Source of the DNA: Anaerolineales bacterium
Lineage (GTDB): Bacteria > Chloroflexota > Anaerolineae > Anaerolineales > Villigracilaceae
Direction of reading: 5' to 3'
NCBI GenBank assembly: GCA_014860745.1
Contig: JACZJC010000045.1
Location: forward strand, 1-64,000
Length of the DNA stretch: 64,000 bases
Positions 42,770 through 52,000 of this stretch are shown piece after piece; within the stretch, counting starts at the first letter, position 1, and each line of letters begins with the position of its first letter. Under the pieces are notes generated by a model. It had not been told where the DNA came from, made no database searches, and saw only the letters and a list, made by a program, of their open reading frames with translations. Position numbers and translations under genes: made by a program.

Positions 42770-44092
42770 TTATTTTCTGGGTTCTTTTTCGGTTTGCAGG
42801 ATTTCCTTTAGTTCCCGAATCTTCGCCTGATATTCCTCGGCATTGATCATGTTGTTCATTTCAAAAGGGTCAATGGAAAGGTCGTAAAATTCGGAAAGGT
42901 CATCTTCGGTTTCGATATAAATATATTGCCCGGTATGGATCGCGGACCAGTAGCCGCGGTCAGGCCAGGCTTCAAGCAGGAGGCAGGTGCGCCAATCTGC
43001 CGTTCCCTTGAGCAAAGAGAGGAGCGAAAGCCCATCCACAGAATCTGGCATTTTTGTTTCGGAAAGTTCATAAAGTGTAGGCGCAATATCGATATTGGCC
43101 ACGAGGCGGTCTTCGGTGTACGGCTCGGGAATCAACGGTGGATATCGAATCGCAAATGGGACTTTTACCGATTCTTCGTAGGCCGTGCTCTTCGAATCCA
43201 TGCGGTGTTCGCCCCAATGTTTACCGTTATCGGAAATAAATATGACGACGGTATTATCCATCTCGCCTGTGGCTTCCAATTTATCGATGACCTCTTTGAT
43301 GGAACGATCCAGCGAAGTGAGGGTTAAAATTTGCCTGCGGCGGATGTTGTCAATGGTGACCATGTCTTCCTCTGTGAGGAGCGGCTTATTTGCAATAGAC
43401 AGAGGTTTATCTGAAATATCGGCTTCATTGTAATTTTCGGGGCGATGGGGAGGCAGGTCCTGGTAAAGTCCTTTGTCTTCCTCAGCAGGGGTAAACGGAG
43501 CATGCGGCGCATTTGGCGAAAAGATCAAAAGAAAAGGTTTTCTTTGGCTGGCGGCTTGATCCAGGAATTCGTTGGCATAGTCCTTAAGTAAATAAGTGAT
43601 ATAGCCGCTATGTTTGGACCAGTCCCCATTTATGTTCAGGTCCGGGTCGTAATAGGACGGGATGGTACCGCCCCAAAAAGAGACCCAGTAATCGTATTCC
43701 GGTCTTTCGCTTCCATCCCAGGAATTCAGGTACTTGCCCACCAGGCCGGTGTAGTATCCGTTTTTATGCATATCCTCCACGACAGTTTTGTAATTTAGTT
43801 TATCTTCATTTACGTAGACCTCATGGTTGTGGGCGTACATCCCTGTGAGGATGCTGGCACGGCTTGGACAGCAAAAAGGGGTTGTTATATATCCATGGGA
43901 AAATGTAACCCCCTCGTCAAAAATCATCTGCTGGGTGTTCGGCATGTATTGCATTGTGTCGAAGCGTTGATCGTCTGTGATAATGATGAGAAAGTTGGGG
44001 CGCTGGTCGTTGATGCGCGGCAGTGCTTGGCAGGATTGCAGCACGAAAGACACTAGTGCAGCAAGGAAAATTATGCGTTTACTTATCCGCAT
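42770..44092 (-). CDS. Sulfatase, predicted lipoprotein
   Basis: 440 residues. Signal with lipobox LQSC (Cys21). The arylsulfatase fold starts with NFLIIITDDQRFDTMQYMP (metal Asp pair). Cys74 in the CxPSR motif (CCPSR) is the residue converted to formylglycine, so it would need a maturase encoded elsewhere. The downstream metal motif FISDNGKHWGEHR is present with Lys-His instead of the usual xx-LG. SPNAPHAPFTPAEEDKGLY is a typical middle segment. Likely cleaves sulfate esters from polysaccharides or glycosaminoglycan-like material outside the membrane. It is a single gene with its own terminator. Confidence 0.88.
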   Translation of the reverse strand: MRISKRIIFLAALVSFVLQSCQALPRINDQRPNFLIIITDDQRFDTMQYMPNTQQMIFDEGVTFSHGYITTPFCCPSRASILTGMYAHNHEVYVNEDKLNYKTVVEDMHKNGYYTGLVGKYLNSWDGSERPEYDYWVSFWGGTIPSYYDPDLNINGDWSKHSGYITYLLKDYANEFLDQAASQRKPFLLIFSPNAPHAPFTPAEEDKGLYQDLPPHRPENYNEADISDKPLSIANKPLLTEEDMVTIDNIRRRQILTLTSLDRSIKEVIDKLEATGEMDNTVVIFISDNGKHWGEHRMDSKSTAYEESVKVPFAIRYPPLIPEPYTEDRLVANIDIAPTLYELSETKMPDSVDGLSLLSLLKGTADWRTCLLLEAWPDRGYWSAIHTGQYIYIETEDDLSEFYDLSIDPFEMNNMINAEEYQAKIRELKEILQTEKEPRK

Positions 44093-44150
44093 TGATCACT
44101 CCTTTTTGTGGGAATTGAATTTTATTGTACCCCAGGGAATTAAATCGAAA

Positions 44151-44176
44151 GCCGCCGTCATAAAATTGACGGCGGC
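44151..44176 (-). terminator. Terminator between the 44193 gene and the sulfatase gene
   Basis: GCCGCCGTCA (44151-44160) and TGACGGCGGC (44167-44176) form a perfect 10-bp stem, followed on the minus strand by TTTCGATTTAATT. Confidence 0.7.
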
Positions 44177-44192
44177 TCATTATCATAAAAAT

Positions 44193-44693
44193 CTATGCCA
44201 CCTTGCGGGTACCGGGTTTCCTTTTCGGTTTTGGAGACTCGACCTCCGCGGGGGCGGGAAGTTCATCCACGGGCTGATCGACTGGTTGCGGAAGAACAGG
44301 CGCGGGAGAGGGGGCGGGAACGGGCTGTCCATTCAAGCGGGCGAAATATTCCTTTACGCTCAAGTCATTGTAAAAGATCAGGGACAGGATGCCAACAACC
44401 ATCGAAAAAAGGTTGCCCATCATGAAGGTTAAAATCTCAAATATGGCAATCGACGGGGAAGGCTGAACAGGCTGTGGCTGCGCACTTAAAAGTTTCGCCG
44501 CGTAAACGATCTCGAATACACCTAGGATGGTGGGAAGGATCGTGATCGGCAGGCAGACCACACCGATGATGGTGCCCAACGCAGTGGCAGAGGCGACAAA
44601 TCCCCAAAATAGATTTATGATGCCACTGGTAAGAATCATCACGGCGATGGCGGTTACCAGGCCGGGTTTTTGTTGAAAATTGGGTGCGTTCAT
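44193..44693 (-). CDS. Small membrane protein with Pro-rich tail
   Basis: 166 residues, AAGGAG before the ATG at 44693. Three hydrophobic segments (about 14-36, 40-58 and 84-105) are followed by a SHOCT-like short stretch (LSVKEYFARLNGQ) and a Pro/Lys-rich C-terminus (PAPSPAPVLPQPVDQPVDE; KPKRKPGTRKVA). No family recognised with confidence. Located between the sulfatase and the SRP RNA-adjacent membrane proteins, with terminators on both sides, so probably a single-gene unit. Confidence 0.6.
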   Translation of the reverse strand: MNAPNFQQKPGLVTAIAVMILTSGIINLFWGFVASATALGTIIGVVCLPITILPTILGVFEIVYAAKLLSAQPQPVQPSPSIAIFEILTFMMGNLFSMVVGILSLIFYNDLSVKEYFARLNGQPVPAPSPAPVLPQPVDQPVDELPAPAEVESPKPKRKPGTRKVA

Positions 44694-44754
44694 TCGATAC
44701 TCCTTATTTTTTTCTTCAAGATATAACGAACGAAGGCGGATTTGGTTGCAGAGG

Positions 44755-45651
44755 CTAGGGTTGTTGAAATGTAAGCAGCAAACTGCCGGGATAATTTACA
44801 CCATTAGGGTCGGTGCAGGTGGGAGCGATGATGTTAGGAACGGAGGTCCCGCCTTCCACAACGCGGATGCTGTAAATGGTACCGGGTTGCATGGCAAAGT
44901 CTGCGTATCCATCCCCAAGCTCAGGCTTGAATCCGGTAAAGAAGCGATCCTCACCCTGACTCCATGTGACGATGATCTCGATGCCTGCAATTTGATTGCG
45001 GCGTGAATCCATCAACACAAATTGCAACAAAGCGGATTTCGAGCCGGGTGTGCAAACCGTATCCTGCCCAACGAGGGCAAACGAGGCGCTGGGGCCGAAG
45101 GTGGGCGTAAAGGTCGGGCGGGGAGCAATCGTCTCTATTGCGGCCGGGGTGATGGGGGTTTGTTCGAAAAGGATTGTTGGAAAAGGAGTCGGAGTTGCTT
45201 CGATGTTTCCTGTATCGTTTGTTTGTGTCTGTGTCAACAGAGCTGTGGGAAGGTCTTGCGGGGTATTGAGAATTGTAAATCCTGTGGGAGTCGGCAGAGT
45301 GGCAAAGCCTTGATTCAAGTCTGTTGCAAGCTGTGCAAGGGGGCGGACTTTTTCGAAGGGTTCGCCGGAGGCAAGCATCCGCTGGGCTTGAGCGCTAAGT
45401 TCACCAACCGGGTTTCCGTCCCCAAGCAAGTTGAGGCGGGCACGGGCGCGGGCCAGATCATGGGTGGATTCGTAGGAGGCGGCAATGACAACACGGTATT
45501 GATCCTTGAAGTCTGCGCGCAGGATGGCGGGGTTTGCATCCACGTAGGTAACAGGGGAAAGAAACCAGGAGTAAACAAGACCAAGTCCAAGTCCGATGAG
45601 AAGCGCGAGGATTATCTGCAAAGTCTGGCTGCGGAAGTCGGGTCGGCTCAT
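44755..45651 (-). CDS. Membrane-anchored exported protein with Thr/Pro linker
   Basis: 298 residues. The N-terminus (MSRPDFRSQTLQIILALLIGLGLGLVYSWFLSPVTYVDANPAILRADFKDQYRVVIA) is homologous to the upstream small gene. About 40-110 form a helical domain (ASYESTHDLARARARLNLLGDGNPVGEL), then a long Thr/Pro linker (EATPTPFPTILFEQTPITP) and a C-terminal beta domain with two Cys (CTPGSKSALLQFVLMD; IAPTCTDPNGVNY). Probably an anchored envelope protein. It starts within the last 4 bp of the upstream gene. Function unknown. Confidence 0.6.
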   Translation of the reverse strand: MSRPDFRSQTLQIILALLIGLGLGLVYSWFLSPVTYVDANPAILRADFKDQYRVVIAASYESTHDLARARARLNLLGDGNPVGELSAQAQRMLASGEPFEKVRPLAQLATDLNQGFATLPTPTGFTILNTPQDLPTALLTQTQTNDTGNIEATPTPFPTILFEQTPITPAAIETIAPRPTFTPTFGPSASFALVGQDTVCTPGSKSALLQFVLMDSRRNQIAGIEIIVTWSQGEDRFFTGFKPELGDGYADFAMQPGTIYSIRVVEGGTSVPNIIAPTCTDPNGVNYPGSLLLTFQQP

Positions 45652-46007
45652 GGGCTGTTGATCCCCTGCGGCTGGTAGGTCTGCATGGCAGTTAATAGGT
45701 TTTGCAGGGCCTGGATCTCATTGGGTGTAAATTCATTATTGCTGGCATATTCCAGCATTGAAGTGGTAATGAGCGCCGGGGATTCACTCCCGATCACGGC
45801 AAGCCGGCGGGCGGCTGTTTCGGCATCCACATCCTTTTGGTAGGCTTCCGCCACCATCAGCACATAGTCGGCACGATAATCCTCCCTCAAAATATTCGGC
45901 GGAACATCCGTATATTCAATCGGGTCGATGACCCAGCCGTATACGAGTCCCAACACAATCCCGAGGATAAGTGCAATGGCGGGTTTTATTAAGTTCGAAG
46001 ATTTCAT
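45648..46007 (-). CDS. Small membrane-anchored protein, short paralog of the 44755 product
   Basis: 119 residues. One membrane helix (PAIALILGIVLGLVYGWVIDPIEYTD), then the same helical domain as the downstream gene (NILREDYRADYVLMVAEAYQKDVDAETAARRLAVIG). It ends where the longer paralog continues into its Thr/Pro linker. The 4-bp overlap shows the two are co-translated, and the pair probably interact. It lies directly downstream of the SRP RNA terminator. Confidence 0.6.
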   Translation of the reverse strand: MKSSNLIKPAIALILGIVLGLVYGWVIDPIEYTDVPPNILREDYRADYVLMVAEAYQKDVDAETAARRLAVIGSESPALITTSMLEYASNNEFTPNEIQALQNLLTAMQTYQPQGINSP

Positions 46008-46020
46008 GCTGAAATTATAA

Positions 46021-46042
46021 ACAAAAAGAGGGTTCCCTCTTT
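46021..46042 (-). terminator. Intrinsic terminator of the SRP RNA gene
   Basis: On the minus strand, AAAGAGGG-AA-CCCTCTTT (46042-46025) is followed by TTTTTGT, 8 bp past the RNA end. Confidence 0.85.
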
Positions 46043-46050
46043 AAAAATAT

Positions 46051-46152
46051 CCGGGCAGGCGACCGGCGGCACCCAAAGACTCTTCCTTACCGTTGCTATC
46101 TTTCGATCCTGGCGGGGTTCGAAAGGCTTTGCCGCGCCGGGCCTGCCCGGAC
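46051..46152 (-). ncRNA. ffs: Signal recognition particle RNA (4.5S type)
   Basis: The minus-strand RNA has a closing stem CCGGGCAGGC (46150-46141) with GCCTGCCCGG (46060-46051) and the conserved apical domain GCCAGGATCGAAAGATAGC followed by AGCAACGGTAAGGA. That domain corresponds to the Ffh-binding asymmetric and symmetric loops of bacterial SRP RNA. About 100 nt, the short form without an Alu domain. A near-consensus promoter and an intrinsic terminator bracket it. Confidence 0.9.
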
Positions 46153-46159
46153 GGATGCT

Positions 46160-46188
46160 AGGATACTCTAATTGAAGGGCAGTGTCAA
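46160..46188 (-). promoter_or_regulatory. Strong sigma-70-type promoter of the SRP RNA gene
   Basis: On the minus strand, TTGACA (46188-46183), 17-bp spacer, TATCCT (46165-46160), then the RNA start about 8 bp later. Confidence 0.8.
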
Positions 46189-46205
46189 ATCATGACGAAA
46201 AATGA

Positions 46206-47588
46206 TCATGGGGATTCTTTTTCCACCACCGAAAGGAATACATCGACAAGTTTGGGGTCGAAGAGTTTCCCCGCGTTTTCACGGAGATATAAAATAACAT
46301 CCTCACGGGGTAATTTTTTCCGATAGGGACGGTCAGTGCTGAGTGCGTCCCACACATCCACGACCGCGAACAACCGCGCAATCAGGGGAATATCTTCGCC
46401 TTTCAAACCGTGCGGATATCCGCTTCCGTCCCACCGTTCGTGATGATAAAACGGGATCTCAAGTGCGCGGTGCAGGTACGAAATCGGGGAGAGCATGTCG
46501 TAGGCGTACATGGGATGCTTGCGCATTTTTTCCCATTCGCCTTCATCGAGGGGGCCGGGTTTTTGTAAAATTTCATCGGGAATCGCCATCTTACCCATGT
46601 CATGCAGCAATGCGCCGCGCCGAATATGGGAAAGTTCCTCTTCACTAAACCCAAGTGTCGATGCCACTTTAAGGGTTAATTCCGTCACCCGCTGGGTATG
46701 GCCTTCCGTTTCACGGTCCCGCAGGTCAAGAGCGCGCACCCAGCCTTCGATGGTTTTTTCGTATGCTTCCCTGAGGTGATCATGGGCATCCTGGAGGGCT
46801 TTCTCAGCTTTTTTTCGTTCGGTGATATCACGCGATGCGGTTTGTATTTCGAGAACCGTGCCAGTCTTGCGGTCCAGCACGGCGCGGGCTGATGTTTCCA
46901 GCCAGATGTAATTTCCATCCTTGTGCAGGGCACGGTAGGCGATTGTATACGTAACGTCAAGCGATTTTCCGTTGAATAACCCACTTACCTGCGGGCGGTC
47001 TGTTTCGTGAACAATGTCAAAAATGATGGTTCCAGTCAGTTCTTCCAGGGTGTAGCCAAGAATGGTTTCACAGGCCGGAGAAACATATAAAACCCGGCCA
47101 TCGGTTGCGAGACGGGAGATCATGTCGCTGGCGTTTTCAGCCAGCAGGCGGAATTGCGCTTCGCTCTCGAGCAGGGCTTTTTGCATGCGGATGCGTTCTG
47201 CCCGGGCCGCCCAATGTTCGATCGCGCGCTCGGCAAGGTGGGGCATATCCAACATGGATTCCGGGGATTTAACAACGTAATCCAACGCACCGGATTTCAA
47301 GGCTTCCACAGCGATGCGTTCATTGCCGTAACTTGTCATTAGAATGATCGGGGTGGCAAGAGGGTCGTGATGGTCCGGGAGTAATTCCATGCTTTCGCCG
47401 TCGGGCAGGCGCCAGTCCGCGATAATGAGCGCCGGTTCCTCAACAAGCATTTGCGCGCGAGCCTCGGTCAGTGACTTGACACGCTTAATTTGTACGTGGG
47501 AATTCTGGTCTTCAAAAGCACGTTGGATCAATTCCGCATGGGGGTCTTCATCTTCAATCAGTAATATTTTGATCGTCTCGTTTGACAT
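46206..47588 (-). CDS. Response regulator with PAS and HD-GYP domains
   Basis: 460 residues: receiver (about 6-125, phosphoacceptor Asp58 in LIIADWRLPDGES), PAS with PAC (about 145-275: ASDMISRLATDGRVLYVSPACETILGYTLEEL), and HD-GYP (about 285-458: ALLHDMGKMAIPDEIL; HHERWDGSGYPHGLKGEDIPLIARL). HD-GYP domains hydrolyse cyclic-di-GMP; the HD and GYP (here SGYPHGL) residues are intact. It starts 5 bp after the single-domain response regulator on the same strand, so they likely form an operon, downstream of which is the SRP RNA gene. Confidence 0.93.
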   Translation of the reverse strand: MSNETIKILLIEDEDPHAELIQRAFEDQNSHVQIKRVKSLTEARAQMLVEEPALIIADWRLPDGESMELLPDHHDPLATPIILMTSYGNERIAVEALKSGALDYVVKSPESMLDMPHLAERAIEHWAARAERIRMQKALLESEAQFRLLAENASDMISRLATDGRVLYVSPACETILGYTLEELTGTIIFDIVHETDRPQVSGLFNGKSLDVTYTIAYRALHKDGNYIWLETSARAVLDRKTGTVLEIQTASRDITERKKAEKALQDAHDHLREAYEKTIEGWVRALDLRDRETEGHTQRVTELTLKVASTLGFSEEELSHIRRGALLHDMGKMAIPDEILQKPGPLDEGEWEKMRKHPMYAYDMLSPISYLHRALEIPFYHHERWDGSGYPHGLKGEDIPLIARLFAVVDVWDALSTDRPYRKKLPREDVILYLRENAGKLFDPKLVDVFLSVVEKESP

Positions 47589-47593
47589 TTCAC

Positions 47594-48037
47594 TTAAACA
47601 CGGGGGTGTGTATTCCAGCCAAGCCAGTAAAAACCGAGGTCATTCATGAGTTTGCTGAATTCTTCAAACCCGACAGGTTTTACGAGATAGCTGTTGACGT
47701 GGTTTCCATAAGCCTGTGCCACATCCTTTTCCGCTTCAGAGGTGGTGAGGATGATCACAGGGATTTGCTTCAGTTGCTCTTCTTCCTTTATGATGCGGAG
47801 GACTTCAAGGCCGTCCACGCGGGGCAGACGCAGATCGAGCAGGATCATATGAGGGCGGGGGCTCGAGGCGGGATCTTCATGTCCGTTCCGTCGGAACAGG
47901 TAATCCAGGGCAGCCTGCCCGTCCCGAAAGTGCTGGATTCTGTTGGCAATGCGATGATCCTCCAAGGTGCGTATCACCAATTCGGCGTGATCGGCATTAT
48001 CTTCGACGAGCATAACAAGCACAGGTTCACCCATCAT
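47594..48037 (-). CDS. Single-domain response regulator, Rcp1-like
   Basis: 147 residues. Asp68 in HMILLDLRLPRVDG is the phosphoacceptor, EDN at 12-14 the acidic pocket, Thr in ILTTSE and Lys in YLVKPVGFEEF complete the site. The long loop between the first strands and the extra YLFRRNGHEDPASS segment match Rcp1-like regulators that pair with phytochromes or PAS kinases. AAGGAG precedes the ATG. No cognate kinase is adjacent; the hybrid kinase is 27 kb away. Confidence 0.92.
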   Translation of the reverse strand: MMGEPVLVMLVEDNADHAELVIRTLEDHRIANRIQHFRDGQAALDYLFRRNGHEDPASSPRPHMILLDLRLPRVDGLEVLRIIKEEEQLKQIPVIILTTSEAEKDVAQAYGNHVNSYLVKPVGFEEFSKLMNDLGFYWLGWNTHPRV

Positions 48038-48174
48038 TGCGTTCTCCTTTTGCCAATCGGTGTATTGTAAACGATTTAGTCGGCCAAGTATAACATTTCA
48101 ACATAGGTTCCCTGATGCCCTGAGGATGGACTGCAAATACATCAAATCGCTTGAGGGAATCGCCTGTGGGAACG

Positions 48175-48183
48175 TGATATAAT
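48175..48183 (+). promoter_or_regulatory. Extended -10 promoter of the STAS operon
   Basis: TGATATAAT, 45 bp before the ATG at 48229. Serves the partner-switching genes that follow. Confidence 0.5.
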
Positions 48184-48228
48184 CCCGCCATTAGCAAGAA
48201 AATCCATCATGTTTGTGAAGGAGAGATT

Positions 48229-48564
48229 ATGGAAATCACCACCCAGGTATTCAAACATTGTGATTTGTTCAAAGTCAAGGGACGGGTTGACAGCGCCACC
48301 GCTCCCGATTTTTCAAAAGCGCTGGAAAAAGCCAATAATGATGGAAAATTCAAGATCGTGGTGGATATGAGCGAACTGGAATACATGTCCAGCGCAGGGT
48401 TTCGCGCCCTGCTTGCCACCCAGAGGAATTGTAAACGTTACAACCGCGGCGAACTGGTGTTGGTGGGCGTACCCGTACGCATCCACGAAGCGCTGGAACT
48501 GGCCGGTTTCACCGAACTCTTCAAAACCTTCGATGATCCCATCGAAGCCGTCGGAAGTTTTTAA
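48229..48564 (+). CDS. Anti-sigma factor antagonist, STAS domain
   Basis: 111 residues, a complete STAS domain (FKVKGRVDSATAPDFSKALEKAN; KIVVDMSELEYMSSAGFRALLATQRNCKRYN). The candidate phosphoserine is Ser55 in MSSAG. In partner switching the unphosphorylated form binds the RsbW-like kinase and frees its sigma factor or other target. The next two genes encode the kinase and a SpoIIE-type phosphatase, so the module is self-contained except for a sigma factor, which is not in the window. GAAGGAGAG site before the ATG. Confidence 0.92.
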   Translation: MEITTQVFKHCDLFKVKGRVDSATAPDFSKALEKANNDGKFKIVVDMSELEYMSSAGFRALLATQRNCKRYNRGELVLVGVPVRIHEALELAGFTELFKTFDDPIEAVGSF

Positions 48565-48650
48565 GGACCCCCCAGGCGCGTCCTTGGAAAATGAAATATG
48601 ACATGCCGCTTCTTCTTTTTTAAGATGGAAGCGGCATAAAGTTTTTATTT

Positions 48651-49061
48651 ATGACACATACAACGTTCCCAGCCAGGTTTGAATTTTTGGATGAGATTCG
48701 CGACCTTGTCGCGGCTGTCGCCCGCGAGGGCGGCTTTTCAGACAAGGACATCTACTCCCTGCAGCTTGCGGCAGACGAGGCCGCATCCAACATCATCGAA
48801 CATGCCTACGCAGGCGTTTCCGACGCCTCCCTCGATGTCACCTGCGACCTGCTGGCGGACAAACTGGTCATCACCATGCGCGATACCGGCGTACCTTTCG
48901 ACCCTTCCCTGGTTAAACAACCCAACTTAAAAGCAGACCTGTCAGAACGCCAGATCGGGGGGCTTGGCTTATACCTCATGCGAAAGCTTATGGACGACGT
49001 CCGCTACGAATCAAATTCGAAAACGGGCAACCTTCTCACAATGATCAAGCGCAGGGGATAA
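48651..49061 (+). CDS. RsbW-like serine kinase (HATPase_c)
   Basis: 136 residues, GHKL ATPase of the anti-sigma type. The N box is LQLAADEAASNIIEHAYAG, the G1 box is VITMRDTGVPFDP, and the G2-like segment is ERQIGGLGLYLMRKLMDDVRYE. It should phosphorylate the STAS protein and, if it has a sigma partner, sequester it. The start is TTTTTATT-ATG at 48651, 87 bp after the STAS gene; the phosphatase gene begins 5 bp after its stop. Confidence 0.9.
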   Translation: MTHTTFPARFEFLDEIRDLVAAVAREGGFSDKDIYSLQLAADEAASNIIEHAYAGVSDASLDVTCDLLADKLVITMRDTGVPFDPSLVKQPNLKADLSERQIGGLGLYLMRKLMDDVRYESNSKTGNLLTMIKRRG

Positions 49062-49066
49062 CACCC

Positions 49067-52000
49067 ATGAACACCGCAAATCGAGAAGCATGGGACTGGC
49101 GGCAACTTGCCAGCATGGGGGAAAATCTGCTTAACAAAAATTCACTTGGCGCACAACAGGACGGAATTATTACCATGGCCAACCGCCTGATCGAAGGCAA
49201 GGTGGACGTATGGCTGAACGAAAAGGTATTCCGCCTGCCGGATTGGAAGGATGGATTCACCTTCCCTTCCCAGCCCATATTGGAAGGGATGAAGCAGGCG
49301 GTCAAGACAAAAAAATCGTACATCAAACAGGAGAAGACAAAAAACGCCTCCCCCGCAACCCTGGCTGCGGTTCCGCTCGAAGACCATGGGATTACGCTGG
49401 GAGCGCTCCAGGTCACCCGCCCCAAAGGCCCATCCTTTACTGCCGAAGAACTGAACCAGCTTGAAGGTCTCGCACAGATCGTGGCCGTCGGCCTGATCGC
49501 ATCGCATCGTTCCGAAGTGGAACAGTTCCGCCTGCGGCAACTCAACCTTGTGCGCGAAGTAAGCACCCAGATTGCGAATGTCCTCGATATGGATGAGCTA
49601 TCCGCCCGTGTGACGAAGTTAATTCAAAAAACCTTCAATTATTATTATGTCGCCATCTTTACATTAAAGCCGAATTCCAATGCTCTTCGTTTCCGCTCCA
49701 GCGCAGTTGCCCCCCGCAAGGAAAAAAAGAAAGCCTCGATCGCCCTGGAAGTGGAAATCGGTCAGGGATTGATCGGGGAAGCCGCACAACATGGGGAGCA
49801 AATCGTCTGCGACGACGTTCAAGCCGATCCCCGTTACCGCTTCATCGACAGTCTGCCCGAGACAAAATCCGAAGTTGTCATCCCGCTCAAAATCGAAGAC
49901 CGTGTGCTCGGCGTGCTGGATGTGCAAAGCAACCAGAAGAGCGCCTTCCACCCGAATGACCTGCTCATCCTTCACGCGCTGGCGGATAATATTGCCCGCG
50001 CTGCGGAAAGTGCACGACTGTACAGCGGTTTACGCCGCCGTGCCGACCAGCTTACCCTCGTCTCTGAAGTCAGCAAAAGCGTCACTTCCACCCTCGACCT
50101 TTCGCAATTGATGCGCGATGCTGCTTCGTTGATCCATGAAAAGTTTGGGTATCCCCATGTTTCATTGTTTACCGTCCATCCAAACCGTCGATTGATCGTT
50201 TATGAAGCTGGCAGCGGGAAACGCAGCAAAAAATTGGAAGGCTTTTCAATTTCATTGGATGATCAAAAAGGCATTATGCCCTGGGTGGCAAGGAATGGAA
50301 GGACTTTGCTGGCGAATGATGTTTTAAAAGACGAGCGTTATATCCACTCGCCATTGCCTCCCAAAAATACCCAATCCGAATTGTGTGTGCCGCTCATCTA
50401 TAACGAGAACGTAATCGGCCTGCTGGATATTCAATCGGATAAACTCAATGCCTTCAAAGAAGACGACCAGATCATGTTCGAAGCCGTGGCCGATACGATG
50501 GCAGCCGCCATCCGCAATGCGGATTTGTACCGTTCAGAGCAATGGCGCAGGCAAGTCGCTGACAGCCTGCGGGAGGTGGCAGGCCTGATTTCAGATAATG
50601 TCGGTGTGGATGAAGTCCTCGAAACCATTCTTTCCGAGCTGGATCGGAACCTGCCAATCGATGTTTCCGCGATCTGGCTGCTGCAGGACGGCGAGCTTTG
50701 CCTTTCTGCGGTGCATGGCATCGATGCGGGTCAATTGGAGAATGTTTGCATCACCAACCCGGATGCAACCTATGCCATGGCAGAAGCCCTTGTTTCTGAA
50801 AATCCAATCATCCGCCGCGCGGATGAACCGAGCTGGCCTGCTGGATTGGCGGCGGGATATGACAACAACTATTCATCGATAGCAGCGCCCTTGCGTGTGG
50901 GAGACCGTGCCTTGGGAGTGCTGACACTCGCTCATCACACCTCAGGACGGTACGGTCACGAAGCGCAGGACATCACCACAACATTTGCAAGCTATGCCGC
51001 CGTGGCCATTGAAAATGCGCGCCTGTATGATTCCGCACAGGAACAGGCGTACGCCTCCGCGGCTTTGTTGCAGGTGGCGCAGGCCGTCGTCAGCTTGAGT
51101 GACCTCGATGAAATATTAAGTTCCATCACGCGCATTATGCCGATCCTGGTCGGAGTAAAACGCGTCGCGTTATACCGCTGGGACTCGGAACGCATGTCAT
51201 TCACCGCTTCTCACGAATACGGTTTCTCTGAAAATGAAGAAGCGATCATGACAGAAAAGGAATTTCCGGAGGGCGTGTTCCCCTTGCTTGAGTTTGCGAA
51301 GGAACAGAACCGTCTGGTGACACATGCGCTCAAGCCAAACGCGGCACCCAATTCCTGGCTGAGAATCAGGCCGCAGGTCCAGCATGAAACGGATTTGATG
51401 AATGCAGACCGCCTCTTGATGGCGGTGCCCCTTTCCATCAAAAGTGATACATTCGGCATCATGTTGATCGAAGAGACGGAGAATGGCCGCCGCTTCCGCT
51501 CGCGCCGCATCGAAATCATCAACGGGATTGCGCAGCAGGCCGCGCTTGCAATTCAGAATGATCTCCTGCAACAGGAAATGGTGGTGCGCGAACGCCTCCA
51601 AACCGAAGTTCAACTGGCGCGCCAGATCCAACAGACTTTCATCCCGCAATTTTTACCGCAACACCCTGCCTGGCAGTTTGCCGCCCGCTGGCGCACGGCG
51701 CGTCAGGTTGGCGGTGATTTTTACGATGTGATCGAACTTCCAAATAAAAAGCTGGGCATCTTTATTGCGGATGTAGCGGATAAAGGCATGCCTGCCGCCC
51801 TGTTCATGGCGCTCACGCGGACGTTGATCCGCGCAGCTGTGATCGAAACTGCCTCTCCTGTTGAGGCTCTACGCCGTGTGAATGATTTGCTGCTGCCCGA
51901 TACGCAGCAAGGCATGTTCGTTACGGCAGTGTATGGCGAATTGGATACAGAACATGGACAGTTCACTTATGTGAATGCGGGGCATAATCCGCCGTTCTGG

